A DNA stretch of 59,116 bases from the NCBI GenBank assembly GCA_023664955.1, contig JAMPEV010000001.1, positions 1,429,563-1,488,678 on the forward strand, read 5' to 3'. The DNA comes from Duncaniella sp. (lineage in GTDB: Bacteria; Bacteroidota; Bacteroidia; Bacteroidales; Muribaculaceae). Positions 16,399-25,325 of this stretch are shown piece after piece; within the stretch, counting starts at the first letter, position 1, and every line of letters starts with the position of its first letter. The translations under genes and the position numbers were made by a program. The notes under the pieces are model-generated. The model did not search any database, was not told the DNA's origin, and saw nothing but the letters and a program-made list of their open reading frames with translations.

Positions 16399-17220
16399 AT
16401 GGCACGTGAATGGACTCCGATTAAGGAATATGAAGACATCCTCTTTGAGCAGTATGGCAAGATAGCAAAGATTACCATCAACCGTCAGCAGGTTTACAAT
16501 GCGTTTCGCCCTCAGACCAACCGCGAAATGCTTGACGCAATGGCTTATTGCCGCGAAGCTAATGACATAGGTGTGATAATCCTCACCGGCGCCGGCGATA
16601 AGGCATTTTGTTCCGGGGGCGATCAAAAGGTAAAGGGAATTGGTGGATACATCGATGAAAACGGAGTTCCGCGTCTCAATGTCCTTGACCTCCATAAGGC
16701 AATCCGCTCCATCCCAAAGCCGGTAATCGCCATGGTTAACGGATATGCAATAGGTGGCGGGCATGTGCTTCATGTGGTGTGCGACCTCACAATCGCTTCT
16801 GAAAATGCCCGTTTCGGTCAGACCGGGCCGAAGGTGGGCAGCTTCGATGCCGGTTTCGGCTCAAGTTACCTTGCGAGATGCGTAGGTCAGAAAAAGGCTC
16901 GCGAAATTTGGTTTCTATGCCGTCAATATTCAGCCCGTGAGGCCGAAGCAATGGGTATGGTAAATAAGGTCGTGCCGTTTGACCGGCTCGAAGATGAGAC
17001 TGTGGACTGGTGTGAGACAATCCTTAGCCGCAGCCCGATGGCCATCCGTATGATAAAACGCGCCCTTAATGCCGAGCTCGACGGCCAGCGTGGAATGATG
17101 GAGTTTGCCGGAGATGCCACACTGATGTATTATCTCATGGCGGAGGCTCAGGAGGGCAAAAATGCATTCCTTGAAAAGCGCACTCCCGACTTCGACCAAT
17201 TCCCCAAATTCCCCGGTTAA
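16399..17220 (+). CDS. menB: 1,4-dihydroxy-2-naphthoyl-CoA synthase
   Basis: 273 residues, crotonase fold. It closes the second ring of the menaquinone head group from succinylbenzoyl-CoA. MenB-specific marks are [11 protein letters not shown] (oxyanion hole and CoA site), [34 protein letters not shown] with the catalytic Asp/Gly loop, and [18 protein letters not shown]. The C-terminal FLEKRTPDF is also typical. It begins the menB-menC-menE run; menC starts 10 bases later. menF, menD and menH are not in the window. Confidence 0.95.
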   Translation: MAREWTPIKEYEDILFEQYGKIAKITINRQQVYNAFRPQTNREMLDAMAYCREANDIGVIILTGAGDKAFCSGGDQKVKGIGGYIDENGVPRLNVLDLHKAIRSIPKPVIAMVNGYAIGGGHVLHVVCDLTIASENARFGQTGPKVGSFDAGFGSSYLARCVGQKKAREIWFLCRQYSAREAEAMGMVNKVVPFDRLEDETVDWCETILSRSPMAIRMIKRALNAELDGQRGMMEFAGDATLMYYLMAEAQEGKNAFLEKRTPDFDQFPKFPG

Positions 17221-17230
17221 GCTCCCGTAG

Positions 17231-18274
17231 ATGAAAGCCACATGGTGTAAATATCAACTGGATTTCCGTTTCCTCGCCATAACATCGCGTGATAAGATGC
17301 GGAAAAAGGATACCTATTTTATAAAGGTGTGGGATGGTGACCCGCTTACTTATGGTTTAGGAGAAGCCGGACTGTTCCGTGGGCTTAGCTGTGACGACCG
17401 TCCCGATTATGAGTCGAAACTCCATGATGTGTGCCTCAACATTGGTAAGTATGCTTCGGATTTAGACCTTCTCAGTGATTTTCCATCTATAAAGATGGGG
17501 ATTGAGACCGCAGTTCGTGACTTTAAGAACGGTGGTGAACGAAAAATATTTCATTCTGACTGGACTGAGGGAAAATCAGTGCTCACTATCAACGGTCTCG
17601 TGTGGATGGGCGATAAAGCAACAATGGCGGAGCGAATTATGGAGAAAGTGGAGGATGGTTTCCGTTGCATTAAACTGAAAATCGGAGGTATCGATTTCCA
17701 GGAGGAATTGAAACTTCTCCAACTCGTCAGAAATGTGTGTCCCGATGTTGAAATTCGCCTTGATGCAAATGGAGCATTCACCCCTGAAAATGCGCAAGAA
17801 CGGCTATCACGCCTTGCCGCATTCGATATCCATTCAATAGAGCAACCGATACGCCAGGGACAGTGGGATGTAATGGCTCATTTATGCCAAATTTCTCCTA
17901 TTCCGATTGCTCTTGACGAGGAATTAATCGGACTTATCTCCCTGACAGACAAGGCAAGGATGCTTGACACCATCATGCCGCAATTTATCATCCTCAAACC
18001 AACACTTTGCGGCGGTTTCACAGGCTCTGATGAGTGGATTTCACTTGCTGAATCACTAAAGATCGGCTGGTGGGCCACATCAGCGTTGGAGTCGAACATC
18101 GGACTTAATGCGATTGCTCAATGGGTGGCAACAAAGGATATATCACTTCCCCAAGGTCTTGGCACCGGGCAATTGTATTACAATAATATTCCATCACCCC
18201 TATCGCTTTCATGCGATAAGCTGAGTTACCGACCGGAGTTAAAATGGGTAATACCGGAGATGGCATGGAATTAG
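17231..18274 (+). CDS. menC: o-succinylbenzoate synthase
   Basis: 347 residues, enolase superfamily. It dehydrates SHCHC to o-succinylbenzoate for menaquinone. Barrel residues are visible in order: the KxK pair in CIKLKIGG, metal ligands Asp (RLDANGAF), Glu (SIEQP) and Asp (IALDEE), and the second catalytic Lys in FIILKPTLCGG. The N-terminal capping domain contains YGLGEAGLFRGLS. It lies 10 bases after menB and overlaps menE, implying cotranscription. Confidence 0.92.
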   Translation: MKATWCKYQLDFRFLAITSRDKMRKKDTYFIKVWDGDPLTYGLGEAGLFRGLSCDDRPDYESKLHDVCLNIGKYASDLDLLSDFPSIKMGIETAVRDFKNGGERKIFHSDWTEGKSVLTINGLVWMGDKATMAERIMEKVEDGFRCIKLKIGGIDFQEELKLLQLVRNVCPDVEIRLDANGAFTPENAQERLSRLAAFDIHSIEQPIRQGQWDVMAHLCQISPIPIALDEELIGLISLTDKARMLDTIMPQFIILKPTLCGGFTGSDEWISLAESLKIGWWATSALESNIGLNAIAQWVATKDISLPQGLGTGQLYYNNIPSPLSLSCDKLSYRPELKWVIPEMAWN

Positions 18275-19281
18275 CATTGACTCCCCATACTCGTCTACTA
18301 CTTTCAGAGGATTCGATTTTGTCCCCTGAGGCATTGGAATTTATTGCTGAGTGGCGCAATTCTTCCCCTTTCGTTTTGGCTCACACTTCGGGATCTACCG
18401 GAACGCCAAAGGTGATTCATCTCTTAAAGTCCGACATGATAGCTTCGGCTCGTGCCACAATTTCATTTTTTGGAATCAACCGTGATTCGACGCTCTACCT
18501 GCCACTGTCCACTTCCTATATCGCAGGTAAGATGCAAGTAGTGAGGGCGACTGAGGCCGGGTGCAGACTATTGGTCGAGTATTCCTCCAACAATCCCCTA
18601 AGTTATGATTTTACAGGTGAAATTAATCTTCTCCCTATAGTTCCGTCGCAAATCCCGGGCTTACTAAAATCAAAATCGCTCCATAAGGTTCGTCATTTGA
18701 TAATAGGGGGTGCACCTATCACTCCAGAAAGTGAATCCTTAGTCTTGGACTCCGGTGTTGAGTCATACGCTACTTATGGAATGACTGAGACTTGCAGCCA
18801 CGTGGCATTGAGGAAGTTGGGCACGGATTTGTTCAGAGCTTTACCAGGCTTTAGATTCTCGTTGGACAAGAGAGGATGCCTGGTCATTGACTCTGAGACG
18901 ATGTCGTTTCGCCATCTAATAACAAACGATATTGTTGAGCAAATCGACGAAGAGTCTTTTAGATGGATTGGACGATACGATAATGTGATAAATTCCGGAG
19001 GTGTAAAGATATTCCCCGAAGAAGTGGAAATGGACATTGCACCTCTTTTCCCGGAGGATTCACTCTTTTACGTCACTTCCCGACCCAGCGAAAAGTGGGG
19101 TGAGGAGGCTGTGGTAGTGACTAATTCTCCACGATTCAATGGAAATCTTGCAGCTGTTGAGAAGCTTTTGAGTGAAATGAGAAGTCTTCTTCCTCCAATC
19201 AAAGTCCCCAAAGATATTATTTTCGACAAGGAAATATCACTCACAACATCAAAAAAAATAAAACGCAAGAAAATCCTTTAG
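18244..19281 (+). CDS. menE: o-succinylbenzoate-CoA ligase
   Basis: 345 residues, shorter than the about 450-residue enzymes of other phyla but usual for Bacteroidales MenE. It adenylates o-succinylbenzoate and makes its CoA ester, the step before MenB. Motifs: P-loop AHTSGSTGTPKVI, ATYGMTETCSHVALR, hinge RYDNVINSGGVKIFPEE, and the C-terminal lysine region TTSKKIKRKKI. The first ATG (18244) overlaps menC by 31 bases; a second ATG at 18265 (MELALTPH) overlaps by 10 and is about equally likely. Confidence 0.9.
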   Translation: MGNTGDGMELALTPHTRLLLSEDSILSPEALEFIAEWRNSSPFVLAHTSGSTGTPKVIHLLKSDMIASARATISFFGINRDSTLYLPLSTSYIAGKMQVVRATEAGCRLLVEYSSNNPLSYDFTGEINLLPIVPSQIPGLLKSKSLHKVRHLIIGGAPITPESESLVLDSGVESYATYGMTETCSHVALRKLGTDLFRALPGFRFSLDKRGCLVIDSETMSFRHLITNDIVEQIDEESFRWIGRYDNVINSGGVKIFPEEVEMDIAPLFPEDSLFYVTSRPSEKWGEEAVVVTNSPRFNGNLAAVEKLLSEMRSLLPPIKVPKDIIFDKEISLTTSKKIKRKKIL

Positions 19282-19311
19282 ATACGAGGTGTTATTGTCA
19301 CTAATTAATGT

Positions 19312-19319
19312 TACCTTTG
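19312..19319 (+). promoter_or_regulatory. -7 element before the flippase-like gene
   Basis: TACCTTTG followed by CA, about 70 bases before the GTG start at 19386. No convincing -33 box. Confidence 0.35.
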
Positions 19320-19385
19320 CAATAGTAAGTATGTAAGCCGAATTATTCATATCTGTTTACCTTCTTTCACTAAAGTTTAGAATCC

Positions 19386-20459
19386 GTGTCGGAAAATAAT
19401 ATTGAAAATGCAAAGACGCTAAATGCGGGTGGGTTGATATGGAAAGTCGTGCTCCCGGTGGCCATCGGCCTTGCGGTAGTGGCGTGGCTTTTCAGTGGCG
19501 AGTACAATCCTGAAGTTTGGAAGTCGTTCCGTCTTGACTGGCGAACGATTACAGCATTCGTATTGTCTTGGGTCACTATTTTCGGGCGCGATTTCGGCTT
19601 TGCATGGCGTTTCAGGTCATTGACTGATAATCAATTAAGTTGGAAGCAGTCGGCGCGTGTCACTATGCTTTGTGAGTTCACATCGTGCGTCACTCCCACC
19701 ACGGCCGGTGGCAGCACGTTCGCTTTGCTATATCTCAACCGTGAGGGGATAAAGGTGGGCAGAGCCACCACCCTGATGCTTACAACTTTGTTCCTTGACG
19801 AATTATTTTTTGTGGTTTGCCTTCCGGTTGTTTTCTGCCTCATCCCTTATAGCGAACTGTTTGGCTTTGACCACACTACCTTTTCATCGGGGCTTCGGAC
19901 GGTGTTCTGGTGCGTCTATGGGGTATTGGCGTCGTGGACAGTGGTACTGTATGTTGGCATCTTCATCAAGCCTAAGGGTATACATAAACTCCTCAACTGG
20001 GTGTTCAGGCTACCGATATTGAGGCGGTGGAGCAACTATATCGATGATATGGGTACTCAAATAGAACTTGCGGGGAAAGAATTGCGTATCCGTGACCTGA
20101 TGTGGTGGGCTAAAGCGTTCTCTGCCACATGCGTCTCATGGATAAGTCGTTTCTTACTTGTCAATGTGCTATTCTTCGGACTCGCCCCCAACGTAGATCA
20201 AGTAATAGTGTTAGTGCGTCAATTTGTGGTATGGGTAATACTTACCGTCAGTCCCACTCCCGGCGGAGCAGGTATCAGCGAATGGCTCTTCACCACTTAT
20301 TATGGCGATATGCTGAGCAATCACAGCGTGATTCTCGTTATTGCATTGTTTTGGCGAATCTTCAGCTATTATGTTTACCTGATAGTTGGGGTGTGCATTC
20401 TCCCTTGGTGGGTGCGAAACAAGTTCAATCTCTCGAAACACGGAAAGAGAAGGCAATAA
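19386..20459 (+). CDS. Flippase-like integral membrane protein (LPG_synthase_TM family)
   Basis: 357 residues beginning with GTG; an in-frame stop lies at 19371-19373 and no ATG intervenes. About eight membrane helices are visible (first VVLPVAIGLAVVAWLF). The conserved GRDFGFAWRFRSL segment and TSCVTPTTAGGSTFALLYL, plus the later TVSPTPGGAGISEW, are hallmarks of the MprF/AglD-type family. Relatives move or use lipid-linked substrates at the inner membrane. There is no C-terminal aminoacyl-transfer domain, so it is not a lysyl-phosphatidylglycerol synthase. Its substrate is unknown. Confidence 0.8.
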   Translation: MSENNIENAKTLNAGGLIWKVVLPVAIGLAVVAWLFSGEYNPEVWKSFRLDWRTITAFVLSWVTIFGRDFGFAWRFRSLTDNQLSWKQSARVTMLCEFTSCVTPTTAGGSTFALLYLNREGIKVGRATTLMLTTLFLDELFFVVCLPVVFCLIPYSELFGFDHTTFSSGLRTVFWCVYGVLASWTVVLYVGIFIKPKGIHKLLNWVFRLPILRRWSNYIDDMGTQIELAGKELRIRDLMWWAKAFSATCVSWISRFLLVNVLFFGLAPNVDQVIVLVRQFVVWVILTVSPTPGGAGISEWLFTTYYGDMLSNHSVILVIALFWRIFSYYVYLIVGVCILPWWVRNKFNLSKHGKRRQ

Positions 20460-20495
20460 TCAAACCAATTTCATAAATCGATAAAACATCACAAT

Positions 20496-21860
20496 ATGAC
20501 TCGTAAAATTCTTTCTCTTTTATTACTGGTTATTAGCTCGTTCAGCTTATGTGCCAAGGAGGTGTATGTGCTTCGCCTTGACGATGAAATCGGCTCCAAG
20601 ACTTGGCGTTACACTCGTGAGGCTCTGAATGAGGCCCAGCAACGAGGGTCTGACCTTATATTAGTGCATCTCAACACCTACGGTGGTTCAGTGGTCCACG
20701 CTGATTCTATCCGCACAGCGTTGTTAAATTATCCCGGTCCGGTGGTGTCGTTTGTCGATAATAATGCAGCTTCGGCCGGTGCTTTGATAGCTCTTGCTTG
20801 TGACACTGTTTTCATGCGCCAAGGTGCATCAATGGGCGCAGCCACGGTAGTTAATGGCGCGGATGGTGAGGCTATGCCCGACAAATATCAGTCGTACATG
20901 CGTGCTATGATGCGCTCCACGGCCGAGCACCATGGAAAGTATCTCGACGGCTCTGACTCGTTGAAATGGCGACGCGACCCGGTGATCGCTGAAGCGATGG
21001 TTGATACGCGTGTGATTGTACCGGGACTAATTGACTCTACACGTGTGCTTACTTTTACCACTGACGAGGCAATAAAATGGCACTTTGCGGAGGATAAGGC
21101 TGAATCAATTTCGGAAGTACTCGACAAACTGGATGCCTCGGATTACACAATAAAGGAATATGCTCCCACATGGCTTGACCATCTGATAGGATTCTTCACT
21201 AATCCTGCTGTTCAGGCTGTGTTAATCATGATTATAGTCGGCGGCATTTACATGGAGCTTCATTCGCCGGGAGTAGGATTTCCTTCGGCTGCTGCGATTA
21301 TTGCCGCTGTGCTATATTTCTTGCCACTATACATTTCAGGAATTGCGAGCAGCTGGATTATCCTTATTTTTGTGGCAGGTATCATATTGGTGGTTCTTGA
21401 AATGTTTGTGGTGCCTGGATTCGGTGTCACTGGCATTGCGGGTATCTCATGTATATGCATTGCGTTACTTCTTGGTCTCATCGAGCATTACACTTTCTCC
21501 ATCACACAGGTTGATGCTTCTTCATTGTGGTCTTCGTTGGTTATTTTCGTGGCGGGGGTGCTTCTTGCTGTAGTCGCCATATGGTATCTGACATCTTCAT
21601 ATGGGCCGAAATGGATTCGCCGACACACTGACTTGATGTTGACACAGCAGGTCAAGGATGGATATATCGGTGTAGATATGACCCCTTCATATTATGTGGG
21701 GCTTGATGGAGTAGCCGTTACTGACATGCGCCCGGCCGGAAAGGTAGAGATTGACGGGAAGGAACTTGACGCGGTGGCCATTAGGGGCTTTGTGGATGCA
21801 GGGACTCGCGTGAAGGTGGTGAAATACGAAAACGCTCAGATTTATGTTAAGGAAGTGTGA
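20496..21860 (+). CDS. NfeD-family membrane serine protease (ClpP-like domain plus NfeD)
   Basis: 454 residues. A signal peptide (MTRKILSLLLLVISSFSLCA) leads a ClpP-like protease domain: LNTYGGSVVHAD, the candidate nucleophile S93 in NNAASAGALIALA, and the candidate general base K130 in MPDKYQSYM, matching the Ser-Lys dyad of the 1510-N type. Four to five membrane spans follow at about residues 235-375 (VLIMIIVGGIYMELHSPGVGFP), then a C-terminal OB-fold NfeD domain (GLDGVAVTDMRPAGKVEIDG). Long-form NfeD proteases are usually paired with a stomatin; none is visible here. kdsB overlaps its end by 17 bases. Confidence 0.88.
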   Translation: MTRKILSLLLLVISSFSLCAKEVYVLRLDDEIGSKTWRYTREALNEAQQRGSDLILVHLNTYGGSVVHADSIRTALLNYPGPVVSFVDNNAASAGALIALACDTVFMRQGASMGAATVVNGADGEAMPDKYQSYMRAMMRSTAEHHGKYLDGSDSLKWRRDPVIAEAMVDTRVIVPGLIDSTRVLTFTTDEAIKWHFAEDKAESISEVLDKLDASDYTIKEYAPTWLDHLIGFFTNPAVQAVLIMIIVGGIYMELHSPGVGFPSAAAIIAAVLYFLPLYISGIASSWIILIFVAGIILVVLEMFVVPGFGVTGIAGISCICIALLLGLIEHYTFSITQVDASSLWSSLVIFVAGVLLAVVAIWYLTSSYGPKWIRRHTDLMLTQQVKDGYIGVDMTPSYYVGLDGVAVTDMRPAGKVEIDGKELDAVAIRGFVDAGTRVKVVKYENAQIYVKEV

Positions 21861-22704
21861 TTTCATCGGCATCATCCCTTCGCGCTTCGGCTCTACACGA
21901 TTTCCCGGCAAACCGCTTGCTCTCATCGATGGGGTATCGATGATTGAGAGGGTTTACCGCCAGGCTTCGCTCGCGCTTGACAGGGTGCTTGTGGCCACGG
22001 ATGATGAGAGGATACGGAAGGCCGTGGAGCAGTTTGACGGTGAGGTCGTAATGACTTCTCCCGATTGTCAAAACGGAACACAGAGGGTTGCGGAGGCTTT
22101 CCGGAAAGTCGGTTCATATGAGAAGGTTGTGATAAATATCCAAGGTGATGAGCCATTTATACATCCCGGGCAGATTGAGGGTGTAATGAAGCTTTTCATG
22201 GAGAAACCTGATGTGAAAATTGGCACTCTTGCTTATCAGTTTGACCCGGCGGAAGGATTTGAGGCGTTGTTCAATCCAAATAGGGTGAAAATGACGATGG
22301 ACGATAGCGGCAGAGTGTTGTATTTCAGCCGCTCGATTATCCCCTACGTGCGCAACTACAAATGGCAGGAATGGCTCTACCATGCCACTTTCTATACCCA
22401 TATCGGACTCTACGGATTTCGTGCCGAGGTGCTGGAGGAGATTGTGGGACTGAATAGAGAATATGCTGAAAAATCGCTCAAGGCGGCTGGGACGTTGCAA
22501 GTAGAGAAGTCGCTGGTCGATAAGTCGATAATGACAGGGAAGTCATCAGCGGAGAAGAAATCATTGGCAGAGATTGAGTCGCTGGAACAGTTGGAGTGGT
22601 TGCAGAAGGGATATCCCATATATGCAGTGGTAACTCGTCATCCCTCACATCCTATTGACACCCCGGAGGATCTAGAAAGGATATCAAAAAAAAATGAAGT
22701 TTAG
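21844..22704 (+). CDS. kdsB: 3-deoxy-manno-octulosonate cytidylyltransferase (CMP-Kdo synthetase), with an internal insertion
   Basis: 286 residues. It activates Kdo with CTP for lipopolysaccharide core assembly. Typical blocks are IGIIPSRFGSTRFPGKPL, VLVATDDERI, SPDCQNGTQRVAEA, VINIQGDEPFI, SRSIIPYVR and, at the end, HPIDTPEDLERI. Normal KdsB is about 250 residues; here a Lys/Ser/Glu-rich stretch of about 35 residues (coded by about 22450-22566) lies between GLYGFRAEVLEEI and SLEQLEWLQKGY. The start overlaps the NfeD-type gene by 17 bases. A 9-bp hairpin (22694-22714) covers the stop codon. Confidence 0.92.
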   Translation: MLRKCDFIGIIPSRFGSTRFPGKPLALIDGVSMIERVYRQASLALDRVLVATDDERIRKAVEQFDGEVVMTSPDCQNGTQRVAEAFRKVGSYEKVVINIQGDEPFIHPGQIEGVMKLFMEKPDVKIGTLAYQFDPAEGFEALFNPNRVKMTMDDSGRVLYFSRSIIPYVRNYKWQEWLYHATFYTHIGLYGFRAEVLEEIVGLNREYAEKSLKAAGTLQVEKSLVDKSIMTGKSSAEKKSLAEIESLEQLEWLQKGYPIYAVVTRHPSHPIDTPEDLERISKKNEV

Positions 22705-22754
22705 AAAACTTCATTAAAAACAATAATAAATTTTCAAGTTTGTTAGCTTTTTAT

Positions 22755-22762
22755 TACCTTTG
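22755..22762 (+). promoter_or_regulatory. -7 element of the structured RNA
   Basis: TACCTTTG followed by CC, 8 bases upstream of the likely RNA start. No good -33 box at 19-22 bases. Confidence 0.45.
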
Positions 22763-22767
22763 CCGAT

Positions 22768-23045
22768 GAAAGGATCCTGAAGCGAAGAGTCGCTTCACGT
22801 CTTTACATAACATACAAAAGTAAAAGGTGTTATTGAAATTTTATCTTCTAAAATCGAACTTGGCGGTTTGAAAAGCGACGAAGATAGGATTTGCAATAGC
22901 ACCTGCACCGTTAGCCTATATGTGCCCACACCGGGCATCTATATCGCTATATCGGTGTGGGGCTGTTGCTTTATCTGTCGCAAGGGTTTCGCCAAGACCT
23001 GATTTTAGGATAAAGCAAGATACATTCCTCACACCTTTTTTCATT
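22768..23045 (+). ncRNA. Structured RNA with its own promoter and U-tract (6S-like ncRNA or cis-regulatory leader)
   Basis: About 280 bases without a reading frame but rich in base pairing. A perfect 8-bp hairpin is at 22778-22797 (TGAAGCGA/TCGCTTCA). A long arm pairs 22826-22835 with 22894-22903 and continues 22836-22848 with 22880-22892 (23 pairs, few wobbles, one bulge), capped by 22854-22859/22866-22871. A second hairpin pairs CCCACACCG (22925-22933) with CGGTGTGGG (22953-22961). A third pairs TTGCTTTATC (22966-22975) with GATAAAGCAA (23009-23018). The 3' end CACACC plus six Ts can pair either with GGTGTGGGG (22954-22962, a terminator) or with AAAAGGTGT (22822-22830, a closing stem), so the folds exclude one another. 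A 6S-like RNA is one explanation; a leader of the lipoprotein gene at 23116 is the other. Confidence 0.5.
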
Positions 23046-23115
23046 TTATTATAGCTTAAATTTATATAGTAACTGTCTCGACGGAGGATGAGAGATTTCT
23101 TAACCTATTTACACC

Positions 23116-25242
23116 ATGTATTGGAACAAATTCCTATCAATGACGGTGATAGCATCCTCAGCTCTGTTCTTTAGTTGTAGCTACGATGACAACGATGTGT
23201 GGAATGCTATCAATGACCAGGAGGAGCGTATCGCCGCTCTCGAACGTTGGCAAGAAACCACGAATTCTAACATAGCCGCCCTCCAGGCTATCGTTAATGG
23301 CAATGATTTTATCAAGTCAGTAACTCCCGTGACTGAGAACGGACAGACTATCGGTTACACAATTTCTTTCCTCCGCCAAGGTGATGTGACTATCTACCAT
23401 GGCGTTAAGGGCGATAAAGGTGACCAAGGCGACAAGGGTGATAAAGGTGACAAGGGAGAAGCTGGAGCCACTCCGGTGATTAGTGTCACCGCTGGCGAAG
23501 ATGGACGCTGGTATTGGACTCTCAACGGTGAAATACTTAAGGATGCCAATGGCAATCAGGTGTGTGCCAGTGGTAAGGATGGCGAAGACGGCAAAGATGG
23601 CGAAGACGGCGCCAACGGTACATCCGCCCCTACCCCCCAACTTAAGACCGGCAAGGAGCTCGGCTCAGGCTACGTATCTGACGCAGTGTACCTTTCAATC
23701 GATGGCGGCACAACCTGGACCCGCGTAAGCGGCAAAGATGGACAAGACGGTGCTGACGGTGCAAATGGCAGCGATGGGAATGATGGTAATAATGGAGATA
23801 GCATTTTCGATTCAAAAGAACCAATCAAAGAATTCACAGATTACTACGTTATTAAGTTAGCCGATAGGAAATCATTTAGAATTCCCAAATATTATAGACT
23901 GCAATTGAGGTGGAGATACAGTACCGATGGGTCTACTTACAACTATATTTATGGAGGCAAATGTGAGGTCGATGCGGATAAAGATATTGTACTTCTATAT
24001 TCTCTTTTAGATAATACCCATACTCTATCATGGGCTGCTTTTAATGACGGTGGGACTAAATTGGATCTCAAGGGCAATGAATCTCGTCTTACCATCCCCG
24101 CAATATCTGAAGGACATAGCATTACTGTTATTTTCTCTCTTACAGATGTTAACAATCAGACCACCTTCTTTAAGGTAACATTAACCGCCACAAAGAAAGT
24201 CATTATTGAAGCATCCGAGAACAAAGAGCTTGCCGGTGCGGTAGCTGATGCCCTTGGTATCACACCCGATGAGAATGGCAATGTTACAATCACTGAAGAT
24301 ATAATAAAAAATACAACTGAACTAAACCTTAGCGGCAAGGAAATTTCAGAGATTTCACAGCTCTCGGAATTTACAAATCTCCAAAAGCTTAACGTCGAGA
24401 AGAATAACATTACTGTATTTGATGCTACAAAATTACCCACAAGTCTAACGGAACTTAACATCTCAGATAATAGCATCACAAATCTTGACCTTTCATCATT
24501 GACCAACCTCGTTTCGCTTAACTGCTCTAAAAATTCACTTAACGAGCTGAACATTGAGAAGTTAGTAAACCTTGAAAGCCTCAACATTTCATATTGTTTC
24601 AATCAAACTCAATCCAGAAGTACTGATAAGGTGGAAACTATTGATTTATCTAATAACACCGAACTAACATGGATTGAATGTCAAAATAATAATCTCACAA
24701 AGCTTGATCTGTCCAATAATACTAAATTAACAGGCCTGAATTGTAAATACAATTATTTAACGAAGCTTGATTTATCTAATTGCTCTGAATTTATATCATT
24801 GCATGCACAATTCAATTCTCTAACATCATTAGATTTTAGGAATAATCGGAAACTCAGTATTGTTGAGGCATATAATAATAACATTTCATCAATAGATGTG
24901 ACACAATGTCCAAACTTATGGATTTTGAATTTACAATTTAATTCGTTATCACACATCGAATTACCTAGAATTGACACAAATATGCACAACCTCAATGTTA
25001 GTAATAATAATCTAACAAGACTTGATGTACACAATCTCGTTTCAACAGACCATCTTTTTTGTAGAGATAATCGTTTATCATCACTTGATGTCAGTGCAAT
25101 TACAATTAAGACGAAATTACAATGTGGTAATCAGCAAAATGGCACTATACTCTCTCTTACCCTAAATTCTGATCAAAAGTCGAAATGGGAAAGTACCTGG
25201 GGAATCGACAACTTCAACACTAATGTAGTACTGGCTAATTAG
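23116..25242 (+). CDS. Surface lipoprotein: DUF4988-like, collagen-like and leucine-rich repeats
   Basis: 708 residues. A lipobox ends at Cys21 (SSALFFSCS). Residues about 22-95 form the coiled-coil-start module of DUF4988 type (INDQEERIAALERWQ, then VTPVTENGQTIGYTISF). Three Gly-X-Y collagen-like runs follow at about 96-117, 153-170 and 206-229, each separated by beta-type modules such as GRWYWTLNG and AVYLSIDGGTTWTRVSG. From about 400 to 690 come 12 or more leucine-rich repeats (LNISDNSITNLDLSSL type). It is probably outer-membrane anchored and extended, with the LRR part as the binding tip. The LRR half is more AT-rich than the first half. Ligand unknown; it stands alone between the structured RNA and a terminator. 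Confidence 0.85.
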   Translation: MYWNKFLSMTVIASSALFFSCSYDDNDVWNAINDQEERIAALERWQETTNSNIAALQAIVNGNDFIKSVTPVTENGQTIGYTISFLRQGDVTIYHGVKGDKGDQGDKGDKGDKGEAGATPVISVTAGEDGRWYWTLNGEILKDANGNQVCASGKDGEDGKDGEDGANGTSAPTPQLKTGKELGSGYVSDAVYLSIDGGTTWTRVSGKDGQDGADGANGSDGNDGNNGDSIFDSKEPIKEFTDYYVIKLADRKSFRIPKYYRLQLRWRYSTDGSTYNYIYGGKCEVDADKDIVLLYSLLDNTHTLSWAAFNDGGTKLDLKGNESRLTIPAISEGHSITVIFSLTDVNNQTTFFKVTLTATKKVIIEASENKELAGAVADALGITPDENGNVTITEDIIKNTTELNLSGKEISEISQLSEFTNLQKLNVEKNNITVFDATKLPTSLTELNISDNSITNLDLSSLTNLVSLNCSKNSLNELNIEKLVNLESLNISYCFNQTQSRSTDKVETIDLSNNTELTWIECQNNNLTKLDLSNNTKLTGLNCKYNYLTKLDLSNCSEFISLHAQFNSLTSLDFRNNRKLSIVEAYNNNISSIDVTQCPNLWILNLQFNSLSHIELPRIDTNMHNLNVSNNNLTRLDVHNLVSTDHLFCRDNRLSSLDVSAITIKTKLQCGNQQNGTILSLTLNSDQKSKWESTWGIDNFNTNVVLAN

Positions 25243-25283
25243 TTATTAAAGTTTATTCTCTTTCTCTGTCTATACTAATATTC

Positions 25284-25322
25284 GAGGATGCATCATGCTG
25301 ATACGTCCTCTTTTGTTTATTT
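25284..25322 (+). terminator. Intrinsic terminator after the LRR lipoprotein
   Basis: GAGGATGCATCA pairs with TGATACGTCCTC (one mismatch, one wobble) and is followed by ttttgtttattt. Confidence 0.8.
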
Positions 25323-25325
25323 AGT

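Noticed and set aside
22768-23045. tmRNA, RNase P RNA or SRP RNA
   Set aside because: Their conserved cores (tRNA-like ends, GAGGAAAGTC-type box, GGAA-capped SRP helix) are not visible.
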